This document shows, in pieces, positions 17,023 to 26,271 of a stretch of DNA of 64,000 nt (position 1 is the first letter of the stretch; every line of letters starts with the position of its first letter). The DNA lies in the NCBI RefSeq assembly GCF_037201965.1, contig NZ_CP147518.1, positions 4,767,001-4,831,000 of the forward strand. The letters run 5' to 3'. This stretch comes from Spirosoma sp. SC4-14. GTDB lineage: Bacteria; Bacteroidota; Bacteroidia; Cytophagales; Spirosomataceae. The notes under the pieces are model-generated. The model did not search any database, was not told the origin of the DNA, and worked only from the letters and a program-made list of their open reading frames with translations. Position numbers and translations under genes: made by a program.

Positions 17023-18189
17023 TTATTTTTTGAGATAATTGACTAGTTCATCAGTTGGCTCCACCCCTAATCCCGGCCCGTCGGGCAGGTAAAAGAAACC
17101 TTCCTCGCAACGCATATTCCCGCGCAGATACCGGAGATTTTTATCGAAAATGGAATGCTGATACTCGTGATAGACCAGATTGGGCAACGCGGCTGAAACG
17201 TGCAGGCTGGCTGCCTGAAAAATGCCCACCCCGATGCTGGCGTGAGGCATCACGGTCTGGTTAAACGCGACCGCCATCTGGCAGATATTCCAGAATGAGG
17301 TAATCCCCGTCCGGCCCATTTCGGGCTGAATCACGTGCATACAACCTGCTTCAAACCGGGGCCTATACTCGTATACCGTCCGAAGTTCCTCACCAATAGC
17401 CACGGGCGTTTTCACCGATCGTACCACCAGGGCTTGCCCGTTAATGTCTTCAGGTTTGACGGGGGCTTCGGCTACGTAGAGGTTATAGGCTTCGAGCCGG
17501 GTTATCAGCCTGATCGCTTCGGCAGCCGTGAATTTCCAGTGCATATCAATCAGGATGTTGGCCTCGTCACCAGCGGCTTTTCGCAAGGCTTCCATTTCGG
17601 CCACGATACCGTCGTGCGAAACGGCCGAGGCAAACTTAAACGCGTCAAAGCCTTTGTCGATCCAGCTTTTGGCGAGATCAGCACGTTCGGCAATAGTGGG
17701 TTTCGGTAAACCCGACACGTAGGCCGGTAGCCGGTCGTGCCGTTGCGAACCGAGCAATTTACAGACGGGTAGATCCACTAATTTGCCGCGCAAGTCCCAC
17801 AGGGCGATGTCGATGGCCGCGATGGCATCGTGGTAGTAGCCGCCAAAAAAACCCCGTACCCGCATGGCGTTGTACAGGTCTTCGTAGATCCTGACGCCAT
17901 CGTGGGGGTCCTGACCAATAAGCAGCGGGCCGATGAGTTCACCAATAATGGCCACGGCCACCTCCGGCACCACGAACCCCACGCACTCGCCCCAACCATA
18001 CTGCCCACTGTCGGCCGTGATTTTCACCAGCACACTCTGGTCGCTGACGTGGTAAACGCTGTTGTTGCCGGGTCGGATGAAGTACCCTTTTTCGTTCTGA
18101 ACATTACCACTCTCCAGTGGCCCCAGGTAGGGCACCTCGCGGGGTATGGAAATGGGGAATACCTCAATTTTTGCTATTCTATCAGTCAT
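17023..18189 (-). CDS. Enolase-superfamily sugar-acid dehydratase (mandelate racemase type)
   Basis: 388 residues. The N-terminal capping domain is followed by a barrel with the metal ligands D215 (LIDMHW), E241 (VAEAPV) and E267 (AIGEEL). A lysine at 185 (FKFAS) and H316 (MPHASIGVG) sit where acid/base residues are placed in the mandelate-racemase group. Relatives dehydrate sugar acids such as galactonate, gluconate or fuconate to 2-keto-3-deoxy acids. Because KDG kinase and KDPG aldolase follow, dehydration of an aldonic acid to KDG (or its galacto epimer) is the likely role. The gene overlaps the preceding metallo-hydrolase gene by 4 bases (ATGA), so translation is probably coupled. Confidence 0.85.
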   Translation of the reverse strand: MTDRIAKIEVFPISIPREVPYLGPLESGNVQNEKGYFIRPGNNSVYHVSDQSVLVKITADSGQYGWGECVGFVVPEVAVAIIGELIGPLLIGQDPHDGVRIYEDLYNAMRVRGFFGGYYHDAIAAIDIALWDLRGKLVDLPVCKLLGSQRHDRLPAYVSGLPKPTIAERADLAKSWIDKGFDAFKFASAVSHDGIVAEMEALRKAAGDEANILIDMHWKFTAAEAIRLITRLEAYNLYVAEAPVKPEDINGQALVVRSVKTPVAIGEELRTVYEYRPRFEAGCMHVIQPEMGRTGITSFWNICQMAVAFNQTVMPHASIGVGIFQAASLHVSAALPNLVYHEYQHSIFDKNLRYLRGNMRCEEGFFYLPDGPGLGVEPTDELVNYLKK

Positions 18190-18971
18190 GCTTCTCTAAT
18201 TTTGGGATAACACACGATCAGCTCACCAACCGTGGGGATGAGACAGTTTATAGTTGAATGATCCATAAATAATTGGCCAAACGCGACCGGATCGGCTCCA
18301 TTCAGGGCGAACATATCGTAATGAGTAGGTATGACGGTAGCGGGTTCCAAGGCTCCCGCCAATGCATAGCTTTCGCCGACGGAGAGGTTACCGTATTTGC
18401 CGTTGATGCAGGTCAGCAGCACGTCGATCCGGAACTTCCTCAAATAGGTCAAGAAGGGGTGGTAGGCGGTATCGCCGGTATGGTACACGGTTACACCATC
18501 GTCCGTTTCCAGTACAAAACCAATCGAATCCAGGACTCGGTCCTCATTGGGAATGCAAAAAGAACCCGTTACCCGGAAGCCATCGAGCACCAGCGTTTCA
18601 CCCGCTTCCAGTAACTGGCAATTCGTGTCATTTACGCCTAACTGCCCCAGCATGGCCAGCACATTTCGAGGTCCGATGAAGACCATCGACTCTCGGTTGG
18701 TTAGTCTGGCAATCGTCTCCGGGTCAGCATGGTCGAGGTGGTTATGCGAGCACAGGTAATAGTCGCAAATAACCTCTTCGGGCTGGAGTGGAATTGGTGT
18801 TTTTCGGCGAAAATCAGGATTGCGTTTCGCCACCGAATCAGACAGGTACGCGTCAATGACCAGAATTTTGCCGTTTGCCAGTTTTACAAAAAAGCCAGAC
18901 TGCCCGAGCCACCACAAAGCGACGGTTGATGCCGTAACGGTTGTCGAACAGATTGTTTGCATCAGGCTCAT
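18186..18971 (-). CDS. UlaG-like metallo-beta-lactamase-fold hydrolase
   Basis: 261 residues. The metal-binding motif SHNHLDHAD (H-x-H-x-D-H) is clear, with further likely ligands in YHTGDTAYHP and IPTHYDMF. The layout resembles UlaG, the L-ascorbate-6-phosphate lactonase. In this locus an intracellular sugar-lactone hydrolase would fit: the zinc dehydrogenase may oxidise a sugar to a lactone, this enzyme would open it, and the dehydratase downstream would use the acid. That chain is inference; the fold and metal site are seen. Confidence 0.8.
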   Translation of the reverse strand: MSLMQTICSTTVTASTVALWWLGQSGFFVKLANGKILVIDAYLSDSVAKRNPDFRRKTPIPLQPEEVICDYYLCSHNHLDHADPETIARLTNRESMVFIGPRNVLAMLGQLGVNDTNCQLLEAGETLVLDGFRVTGSFCIPNEDRVLDSIGFVLETDDGVTVYHTGDTAYHPFLTYLRKFRIDVLLTCINGKYGNLSVGESYALAGALEPATVIPTHYDMFALNGADPVAFGQLFMDHSTINCLIPTVGELIVCYPKIREA

Positions 18972-18997
18972 ACGTTCTTTCTTTATTCAGGCTTAGA

Positions 18998-20635
18998 TTA
19001 GGCATAGACGACATACACGATAATCCGCAGCACCAGGGCGATGCTCCACCAGACCATAAAATTCTGCCAACCCCGGTGCCGACTACGCTCCTCACCCGAT
19101 AGTCGCATATAGGAGGGCTTCCAGATAATGTCCTCGGCAAGACGCTTCCGGTTTAGTCGGTCGCCCAGTAAGGATACCAAGACCATCACAGATAGGGAAA
19201 ACAACCAACAGACAAATGCCCGATTTAAAAATGGGATCATCAAGACCAACAGGTTCGTGGGCAATTCTGGCGTAATCAGCTTGAGAAATACACCAAACAC
19301 AATACCGGCAATAAGTGTCGAATTAGCCGCCCGGGCCGACGCTTTCCGCCACAGAATGCCCACCAGAAAAATGACGGAAATCGGTGGGGCGAAATACGAG
19401 GCCAGGTCCTGAATGTAAATGAACAGCCCTTTGCCCAGCAGCAGAATGAACGGCGCAATACCCGTAGCGATAAGCAAAGCCACTGCCACCGCCCACCGCC
19501 CCACGCGCACCAACTGCTGCTGCGAGGCTTCGGGCCGGAGATACCGCTGGAAAATATCAATCGTGAAAATGGTGGAAATGCTGTTGAGAACGCTCGAAAT
19601 GGTAGACATGATGCCAGCTGCCATACCCGTCAGGACAATGGACCGGATACCTTCCGGCACTAACTCCTGCACCATTTTCACGAACACTTTGTCCTGCGGC
19701 ACGCCCTGACCGAAAATAAGCAGAGCCGCCATACCCGGCACCACGATAATCAGGGGTTTAAGGAGTTTGATGGTGGCCACCAGCACAATACCCATGCGGG
19801 CGTCCCACTCACTGCGGGCGGCAAAACACTGCTGGATGTAAAACTGATTGGCGCAGTTGTACCAGATGCTGATCGTTAGCCAGATCGTAACTAACCCTGT
19901 CCACGGAACAACAGGATCGGTGGCCGGTTGAAACAGGTGAATGCGCCCGCTGGCCAGTTGCTGATTCAACCGCCAGAGTTCGTTCCAGCCGCCCACCCGG
20001 TTGATAGCTATGGCCGTGACCACACTGCCGCCAATAATAAGAATAATCACCTGTACGACGTCAGTCCAGACCACGGCTGCCAATCCGCCTTTGACACTAT
20101 AAATACCCGTTGTTACGGCCAGAACGCCGATACCAAGCAACAGCGACGGACTAATCTGACCCGCTTCAGTCAGCCGAACTTCGTCATGCGCAAACAATTC
20201 CTGAAAAATCAGTCCGCCACCATACAGCACCCCCGCCAGTATAGCAATGATGCTGTGAACAATGATGATACCGGCAAAAATAAGCCGTGTGGTGCCGTTG
20301 AACCGGTTTTCCAGAAACTGCGGGACAGTGTAGATCTTTTTCCGGAAATAGTAGGGCAGGAAAATAAAAATCAGCAGACTGAGCGGCACAAAGGCAATCA
20401 GCTCCCAGTTGGCGGGTGCCACCCCCATGAAGTAGGCCGTACCGACCATGCCAATGAAGTGCTCCGTTGAGAAGTTAGCCCCGGCCATCGACAGCCCAAC
20501 GGCGTACCAGGGCAGCCGACGCCCGGCCAGAAAGTAATCATCTGCCGTCTTCTTTTCCCGTCGGCCTGCCCGTAGGCCGATAGCCAGGATACCCGCAAAA
20601 TAGACGACGAACACGCCGATGGTCAGGTAATCCAT
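18998..20635 (-). CDS. Sodium:solute symporter (SSS family)
   Basis: 545 residues with about 13-14 hydrophobic helices. It starts MDYLTIGVFVVYFAGILAIG. The SSS signature region is visible in DDYFLAGRRLPWYAVGLSMA and the following NFSTEHFIG, and in TTGIYSVKGGLAAVVWTDVVQ (given as YSVKGGLAAVVWTDVVQ). It should bring the sugar or sugar acid released in the periplasm across the inner membrane with sodium. The ATG overlaps the stop of the DapA-family gene by 1 base (TAATG), so the two are translationally coupled. Confidence 0.92.
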   Translation of the reverse strand: MDYLTIGVFVVYFAGILAIGLRAGRREKKTADDYFLAGRRLPWYAVGLSMAGANFSTEHFIGMVGTAYFMGVAPANWELIAFVPLSLLIFIFLPYYFRKKIYTVPQFLENRFNGTTRLIFAGIIIVHSIIAILAGVLYGGGLIFQELFAHDEVRLTEAGQISPSLLLGIGVLAVTTGIYSVKGGLAAVVWTDVVQVIILIIGGSVVTAIAINRVGGWNELWRLNQQLASGRIHLFQPATDPVVPWTGLVTIWLTISIWYNCANQFYIQQCFAARSEWDARMGIVLVATIKLLKPLIIVVPGMAALLIFGQGVPQDKVFVKMVQELVPEGIRSIVLTGMAAGIMSTISSVLNSISTIFTIDIFQRYLRPEASQQQLVRVGRWAVAVALLIATGIAPFILLLGKGLFIYIQDLASYFAPPISVIFLVGILWRKASARAANSTLIAGIVFGVFLKLITPELPTNLLVLMIPFLNRAFVCWLFSLSVMVLVSLLGDRLNRKRLAEDIIWKPSYMRLSGEERSRHRGWQNFMVWWSIALVLRIIVYVVYA

Positions 20636-21561
20636 TAGGCTGGCGTGGTTTGAGGAACGGACTCGGTAAAGTAGGGTCGAATCTGGTCGTAGTACTCATC
20701 AAACAGACTCAGGTAAATATCGTCGGGCTGGTGCGTGGGTTTGCGGCAGTAGTCGCTGGCAATTATGCCCCGGCGTTTCAGAATTTTCTTTTCGTAGGCA
20801 ATGATCATTTCCACGTCCTGCCGAATGTGGTTCAGCATGGCGTTGAGTGCGTTGTGCAATTCAAAGACTTTTGCCCGGTTGCCTGCCCGATATTCGTTGT
20901 AGATGCTCAGGTAGATATCGTACATGGAACAGCCCGGCACTACGCCCACCGCACCCCGGTCAAGCCCTTCAATCATCTGGAAACCGGCATTGCCGATGAA
21001 AATGCGGGCTTTGTTACCCGACGCCTTCAGCAGATTCGAAATGTATTTGCCCGATGGTTTATTTTCGATTTTAAACACGCTGATGTTCTCAACCTCCTGC
21101 CCCAGTTGAACCAGCATGGCCGGGTCAATGGCAACCCCCGTTTGTTCGGGTGCGTATTGCACCATAATGGGTACGCTGACGGCCTGCCCAACCTGGCGGA
21201 TATGGTCAAAAATGCCCGAAGCCGCCGGTTTTAGAAAAAAAGGAGGCAGCAGCATCAGGCAGTCAGCCCCTTCGCTTTCGACGTACCTGGCCCAGTCGAC
21301 GGCTAGTTCGGTGGCGTGGCGAGAGATGGAAATAATAGAGGCCGCGCCTGCTTTTCGGCATTCCTCTACCGTGATTTTGATGAGCTGTTTCTCTTCCGGC
21401 TCGGTCAGTTTGTAGTATTCACCGGCAATGCCAAAGAGCGTAATGCCGTGACAGCCGCCCTCCAGCAGATGCCGGGCAAGGTTGCGGTAGCTGTCAAAAT
21501 CGACAGCTCCGGTTTCAGTAAAGGGGGTGGCAATGGCCGGGCAAATTCCGTGTAATTCCAT
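20635..21561 (-). CDS. DapA-family aldolase/lyase
   Basis: 308 residues from the ATG at 21561 (MELHGICPAIATPF). A TTG at 21582 would add 7 residues but overlaps the previous gene, so it is not preferred. Family features: GIAGEYYKLT where DapA has GTTGE, the Schiff-base lysine in SVFKIENKPSG, and the tyrosine in VQYAPEQTG. The family includes dihydrodipicolinate synthase, N-acetylneuraminate lyase, KDG aldolase and 5-keto-4-deoxyglucarate dehydratase. Its place between a dehydrogenase and a sugar symporter makes a keto-deoxy sugar-acid aldolase or dehydratase far more likely than lysine biosynthesis. The precise reaction is not readable. Confidence 0.82.
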   Translation of the reverse strand: MELHGICPAIATPFTETGAVDFDSYRNLARHLLEGGCHGITLFGIAGEYYKLTEPEEKQLIKITVEECRKAGAASIISISRHATELAVDWARYVESEGADCLMLLPPFFLKPAASGIFDHIRQVGQAVSVPIMVQYAPEQTGVAIDPAMLVQLGQEVENISVFKIENKPSGKYISNLLKASGNKARIFIGNAGFQMIEGLDRGAVGVVPGCSMYDIYLSIYNEYRAGNRAKVFELHNALNAMLNHIRQDVEMIIAYEKKILKRRGIIASDYCRKPTHQPDDIYLSLFDEYYDQIRPYFTESVPQTTPA

Positions 21562-21565
21562 AAGA

Positions 21566-22609
21566 TTATCGACTGGGATCAAATAAGACTTTTATACTCT
21601 GAGACGGGTTAGCCGCCAATTCAAACGCACGTTGATACTCGTTGAGCGGGCAGGTAGCGGTGATGAGTCGGGTGTAATCGACCGCGGTGGTGTTGAAAAT
21701 CCGGACGGCTATCTTCCAGGCCTGATGAGATGAAGAGAACACAAAATACAGATCGACGGCGGCATAAGCGGCCTTCTCCCAGGGAAATGGGGTGTCGGTC
21801 GTGATGGAACCGGCTTCTACAATCCGGCCGTTTCGTTTGACCAGTTCCAGCGCCAGCCCGAAGCCCGTAATTGTCCCCGTGGCATCGATAACCAAATCGG
21901 GTTTATTACCCCCGTTCGTTTCCAGGATGTAAGCGAGCGGATCGGTCGTAGAGGAATCGATACAATGGGTAATACCCAGCTCGGTGGCAATACGAAATCG
22001 CACCGCCCGTGCGTCGTGCAGGCCGATGAGGTACACGGTTGTTGCCCCCAGCTCAAGGGCGACCAAAGCACTCAGAATGCCGATAGTGCCAGGGCCAACC
22101 ACCGCCACGGTTTCGCCCGGCTGGAGTTTTCCTTTTACGTAGACACCTTCGGCAGCAATGGCGGTTGGCTCCACCAGTGCGGCCGCCCGCAGATCGGTTT
22201 GGGGCGAAAGTCGGTGGAGATACTGACTGTTGAGCAGGACGTACTCGGCAAATCCGCCGTTTTCGGTCCAGCCTACAATGTCTTTCGACAGGCACAGGTG
22301 GTAGTTGCCGTCCTGGCACATCTGGCAGTTGCCGCAGTTACCAAAGGTGGTTTCCGACACGATTTTATCGCCTATCCGGTAGTCGGTCACCTGCTCGCCA
22401 ACGTCTACAATCACCGCCGAAAACTCATGTCCCTGCACAACTGGTGGTCGATAGATGGTGTTGCGGCTGTAGAGAATATCCAGGTCGCTACCGCAAATAC
22501 CCGCATAAGCTACCTTAGCCAGCACCCGATTGCCGGTTGGTTTCGGAATCGGAATGTCGACCAGTTGCAGATCGCCGGGCTGGCGGGATTCTTTACGCAG
22601 TGCTTTCAT
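21566..22609 (-). CDS. Zinc-dependent medium-chain dehydrogenase
   Basis: 347 residues, MDR superfamily of the sorbitol/threonine dehydrogenase kind. Catalytic zinc ligands: Cys in GICGSD, His-Glu in GHEF and Glu in ALVEPTA. The structural zinc loop has four cysteines in NCGNCQMCQDGNYHLC. The Rossmann motif is VVGPGTIG. It probably oxidises a polyol or a free sugar/uronate of this pathway with NAD(P). It starts 11 bases after the GH36-like gene stop and ends 4 bases before the DapA-family ATG. Confidence 0.87.
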   Translation of the reverse strand: MKALRKESRQPGDLQLVDIPIPKPTGNRVLAKVAYAGICGSDLDILYSRNTIYRPPVVQGHEFSAVIVDVGEQVTDYRIGDKIVSETTFGNCGNCQMCQDGNYHLCLSKDIVGWTENGGFAEYVLLNSQYLHRLSPQTDLRAAALVEPTAIAAEGVYVKGKLQPGETVAVVGPGTIGILSALVALELGATTVYLIGLHDARAVRFRIATELGITHCIDSSTTDPLAYILETNGGNKPDLVIDATGTITGFGLALELVKRNGRIVEAGSITTDTPFPWEKAAYAAVDLYFVFSSSHQAWKIAVRIFNTTAVDYTRLITATCPLNEYQRAFELAANPSQSIKVLFDPSR

Positions 22610-22620
22610 CGTGGGTCGGG

Positions 22621-24735
22621 TTAAGGTTTGGGGTTGCCTGTCAACCGTTGATAGCGGAAGAAGCCGTAATTCAGGGTGGTGGGCAGCGAAAAGGTTACGG
22701 TTCCACTGTCGTTCGAGGTCGCCTGAAAACTTTTACCGCCACCGCTCAGGCGCTCGAATCGGTAGGTTCCGGCGGGCAGATTATACAGCCTGATCGGTCG
22801 GCTCCCGTCGGGGTTGAGTTCCCGGTACACAATGACGTAGCCATCCGTATCGGAGGTCTGCGACTGAAAACCCGTCCAGGAAAAACCTGTCGGTTCGTCG
22901 CCAATAGGGAAAATTGTCCCCTGGTGAATGGCCGACTGGTGTGGCTTATAAACCGTCAGTAGAGCTTTGATGGCTTTACTGGTCGAATCGGATAGCCCCG
23001 ACGTTTCAAACCAGGCCATTGGTTTGGCAAACAGCGTAACGGCCAGCCCATAGTCTTTCGGATAACGGGCCGGTGCCAACGGGTCGTTTGGATACAGGTG
23101 CTGATTGCGTTCGGGGTTGAGAAATTCTATCCGCATTCGGCGCGGGTCCACAAACTGCGATAACTGCCAGAGATTGCGCAGGGTCGTGTGGGGATAGTAT
23201 TTGCGCCAGTCGGTATAGCGGTTCTCCAGAAACAGGGTTCCGTACGCCATCGCGGCAAAATACCCTGTTCGCAACCCAGCCGTGATGTCGATTTCGATAC
23301 CCGCCTGCCCGTTCGTCTCCTGCACCACCCGGTGCATGGCCCGCAGCAGGTTTGCCTCTCCTTTTTTGGTCGTAAACTCAACCCCATCGAATTTGAAGTA
23401 GTTGGCGCCAAACCGCCGATGGAAATTGAGCAACACATCGGTGTCCCGCTTCCAGTTGGCGTAATCGTTGGTTTTGTCGGGATTATACCACATTCCGATT
23501 TTGAAGCCATTGGCCTTTGCCTGACTGACCAGCGCATCGAAGCCATTCGGGAAACGTTCCTTGTTGGGTTCCCAATAATCGGCGACCGACCACTGATTGT
23601 CCCACAAGCCACCTTTCTCCCGGTTGATGGAGTTGGATGAAGGCCCTTTTTGCCAACCGTCAATGAAATACAGGTGGTCGATGCCGATCTGCCGGTTCAG
23701 CGCAATTTCCTTCGACAGAAACCCTTCCGTCATGCGGCCATCCCGGTTCCGGTCGCCCCAGATGGAATGCCAGATGAGTTCATCCCGCTGAGCGTTATAG
23801 ATCCGAAACCGGCGCTGATACTGTTGCAGCACCGCCGTGCGACCGGCTACTCCGTTCTGGTACAGCAACACTGTAAACGGGTAGCTTTCCCGCACCGAGT
23901 CGGCCCCGGCACCCAGCCCGGTAAACGCAAACTGAGAAGCATTCTGCCGTAAATCGGCTACGGACTTGACCGGGCGGGCGTAGGGCAGTGGGGCCTCTTT
24001 CAGGAAAATCAGCCCGTTTTTGGTAAACTGGTCCTCCAGAATGAACAGATTACCGGCCCATGCATTACTCGATGGGTTGGTCAGCAGGTACGTATCGACC
24101 TGGACCAGGTTGTCCTTATCGTCGGTATGGTCCATGAGAGTCACCGCCAGCAGCTGACGGTGAACGTGATTTAGCAGCAACACATCGTTCAGATCGGTTT
24201 TAATGGTCTGCGCCTGCTTTGCCGCTTCGATACCCGTCACCCGCTCACCTCCGACTGTACCTCCGGCTAGAGTTGTTTTTTGCTCGATCCGCAGCCAGGT
24301 TGAAATAGCTGGGGTCTGGGGATAGATTTTACAGTAAGTAGTGAGGGTATAGGAATCATACTCCGACCGAATGGCCACCTGCAGGGCCGTCGTTTCGACT
24401 ACCACCGCCCGGATCGTATCGGCAGAAACCGTTGTTTTTCGGCACGTTTCCCGGACTTCAAACTCCGGGGCTGGCGACGGCTGGGGGCTGGCCGCCAGGA
24501 GCTGCTCGTTTCCCGTAACCGGGTCTTTCAGGGACGTATTGACCAACAGACCGTTCTCAATCCGCCACTGGCGCTGAATGAGCGCGTTTTTCAAGGTAAG
24601 GTCTTTCGAAGTCCAGTGAGCCTGACAGTCCTGAAACACATCGACATGTTCGACCAGATCAGCCCCGTTCGACTGGGCGAAACCCGTTCCCTGGATAAGA
24701 CTCAACAGCCCAATCAGTAAGGAAATTCTTTTCAT
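22621..24735 (-). CDS. Secreted GH36/GH27-like glycoside hydrolase (alpha-galactosidase-related)
   Basis: 704 residues with a signal peptide (about 1-20). The N-terminal beta-supersandwich is followed by a barrel. The clan GH-D nucleophile motif is visible in ANYFKFDGVEF (Asp after Lys-Phe), preceded by GFKIGMWYNPDKTND, and the later EIDITAG and ENRYTDW could supply the acid/base. This fits the alpha-galactosidase group broadly; a subfamily or sugar cannot be named by eye. The ATG overlaps the stop of the preceding secreted protein by 1 base (TGATG). It probably trims side sugars from the glycan in the periplasm. Confidence 0.75.
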   Translation of the reverse strand: MKRISLLIGLLSLIQGTGFAQSNGADLVEHVDVFQDCQAHWTSKDLTLKNALIQRQWRIENGLLVNTSLKDPVTGNEQLLAASPQPSPAPEFEVRETCRKTTVSADTIRAVVVETTALQVAIRSEYDSYTLTTYCKIYPQTPAISTWLRIEQKTTLAGGTVGGERVTGIEAAKQAQTIKTDLNDVLLLNHVHRQLLAVTLMDHTDDKDNLVQVDTYLLTNPSSNAWAGNLFILEDQFTKNGLIFLKEAPLPYARPVKSVADLRQNASQFAFTGLGAGADSVRESYPFTVLLYQNGVAGRTAVLQQYQRRFRIYNAQRDELIWHSIWGDRNRDGRMTEGFLSKEIALNRQIGIDHLYFIDGWQKGPSSNSINREKGGLWDNQWSVADYWEPNKERFPNGFDALVSQAKANGFKIGMWYNPDKTNDYANWKRDTDVLLNFHRRFGANYFKFDGVEFTTKKGEANLLRAMHRVVQETNGQAGIEIDITAGLRTGYFAAMAYGTLFLENRYTDWRKYYPHTTLRNLWQLSQFVDPRRMRIEFLNPERNQHLYPNDPLAPARYPKDYGLAVTLFAKPMAWFETSGLSDSTSKAIKALLTVYKPHQSAIHQGTIFPIGDEPTGFSWTGFQSQTSDTDGYVIVYRELNPDGSRPIRLYNLPAGTYRFERLSGGGKSFQATSNDSGTVTFSLPTTLNYGFFRYQRLTGNPKP

Positions 24736-26186
24736 CAGTTATAGTTGAAGTAGGCGGTGGCGAGGCAAGGCTTGCTGGCTGACACCCGTACCCACTGCGC
24801 CGAAAAGCCATCCGGAAATTCATGATGAACGTAGCCGTTAGCCGCTACCGGTATCGTTTTATAAAGCATCCATGAGCCATCCCCGACAAAATCAACTTCG
24901 ATGCGCATGTCCACCTCAGATGCGCTTTGCTGGCTCAAGTGAACAACCTTCTTGTCGAAGCCTGTCATCAGGTAGGGGTCGGATGGTTCATTTGCTTTCA
25001 CCGATTGGCGGAGCCAGGGGCCGCCCCAACCCGCTGGTTTTCCGCCGAAATGCCACAAATCATCGGTCTTTCCAAACCAGAAATTCGATTGAGGCTGCCC
25101 AACATACAGGTTTTTATCCCAGACCGGCGTAGTCTGGTCCCCGGCGATTACCAGCAAACCCCGCCACGAGCAGTAATCGCCAATGATTCGAAGATGCTGG
25201 CAAATCGGCTTGATACCCCACACATTACCGCCATAGGCCATAGGTGGAAGTTCATAGAACAGTCCACCGACATTCATCATAAACCGTTCAGACTCTACTT
25301 CCCGGATGCGGGGCCACTCCGTCGTGACGGTATTATCCTGCGTATGCGTAGCTTTAGGTAGCCGGTAGGTTTTCCATTTCCCGTTTACAAACGCTTTGAG
25401 GATAATTGAAGCCGGGTCGTTTCCTGTCGCGAAAATGACTTCCGACAAATTCTTACGCCCCGTCACGTCGAGCCACTGCGACCGGTCGAGTACCGTCCAG
25501 GTTTTGCCATCCCACTCCGCCAGCAAACCATCGTGCGTTTTACCGATATAATCCGATTCTTCCAGCGTATTATTCGCCACCACTACACGGCCGTGGGCGG
25601 TGTAGCCTCCTTTGAAATGCGGCCTGATCCCTTTTCTCAACCCCAACTGCGGCTCTTCCAGGAGATTGCTCACCAGCTTGACCGCCAATGTATTGACATT
25701 AGCCTCGAAGAGCAGCCCTTCCATCGTCAGGAAATAGACCATCTCTTTGGGATTGGTCAGGTGCTCCATCGTAGCCGTCAGCCGGTGGTCTCCGATTTGG
25801 GGAAATGTCCGGACATTTCCCTGCATATCAATCGCATGGGGGCCAATAATAAGCTGGTTGGAAGGCGCATGGATCATCCGGTTGGCATAGGTTCCGTTCA
25901 CACTTTCAGGCCGTTTCTTGAGGTGCATGTTTTCATCGATCTCAAATAAGCCTGAGCCACCCCCGCTTTCCGCCAGGTGCGCTACGTAAGTCACCGCCCA
26001 AAGCCGGTTAGCCCAGGGCATGAGCGCGCCAATGCCAATTTCAGAACGGTTAGGTTGATGATCAGCTACAATCGCCAGTTGAGGAAAGGTACCATTAATG
26101 TTAATGGGGGTTGTTTGGGCCATTACAGTGGACACGGCGATCCCACAACTAGCAAACACGCTAATTGAAACTCTTTTTAGATACAT
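24735..26186 (-). CDS. Secreted protein of unknown function, possible beta-propeller
   Basis: 483 residues with a signal peptide (about 1-23, ending VMAQ). I do not recognise the family. Repeating blocks such as GRVVVANNTLEES, LLAEWDGKTWTVLD, GGLFYELPPMAYGGNVWGIK and WRGLLVIAGDQTT look like the blades of a propeller with aromatic surfaces. The C-terminal 90 residues resemble a small beta-sandwich (MRIEVDFVGDGSWMLYKTIP). It sits between susD and the GH36-like hydrolase and is translationally coupled to the hydrolase, so a glycan-binding or glycan-cleaving role is a fair inference. No catalytic motif could be named. Confidence 0.7.
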   Translation of the reverse strand: MYLKRVSISVFASCGIAVSTVMAQTTPININGTFPQLAIVADHQPNRSEIGIGALMPWANRLWAVTYVAHLAESGGGSGLFEIDENMHLKKRPESVNGTYANRMIHAPSNQLIIGPHAIDMQGNVRTFPQIGDHRLTATMEHLTNPKEMVYFLTMEGLLFEANVNTLAVKLVSNLLEEPQLGLRKGIRPHFKGGYTAHGRVVVANNTLEESDYIGKTHDGLLAEWDGKTWTVLDRSQWLDVTGRKNLSEVIFATGNDPASIILKAFVNGKWKTYRLPKATHTQDNTVTTEWPRIREVESERFMMNVGGLFYELPPMAYGGNVWGIKPICQHLRIIGDYCSWRGLLVIAGDQTTPVWDKNLYVGQPQSNFWFGKTDDLWHFGGKPAGWGGPWLRQSVKANEPSDPYLMTGFDKKVVHLSQQSASEVDMRIEVDFVGDGSWMLYKTIPVAANGYVHHEFPDGFSAQWVRVSASKPCLATAYFNYN

Positions 26187-26203
26187 GCTTTTAGAAAATA
26201 ATT

Positions 26204-26218
26204 GTTCGAAATTCGAAC
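26204..26218. promoter_or_regulatory. 15-bp palindrome between susD and the downstream enzymes
   Basis: GTTCGAA-A-TTCGAAC is a perfect inverted repeat around one base, 17 bases upstream of the unknown secreted protein's start and 54 bases after the susD stop. Just outside it, ATTAC...GTAAT (about 26244-26264) forms a second weak hairpin. It is either a regulator site or a processing hairpin between susCD and the enzyme genes. Confidence 0.4.
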
Positions 26219-26271
26219 GTTCGCCATCAATGGGGCAACTTCTATTACCTTTTACTTTAGTAATGTTGGGA

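Noticed and set aside
21562-21582. TTG start of the DapA-family gene
   Set aside because: The extra seven codons overlap the upstream gene's end and are not family-like; the ATG at 21561 gives the conserved start.
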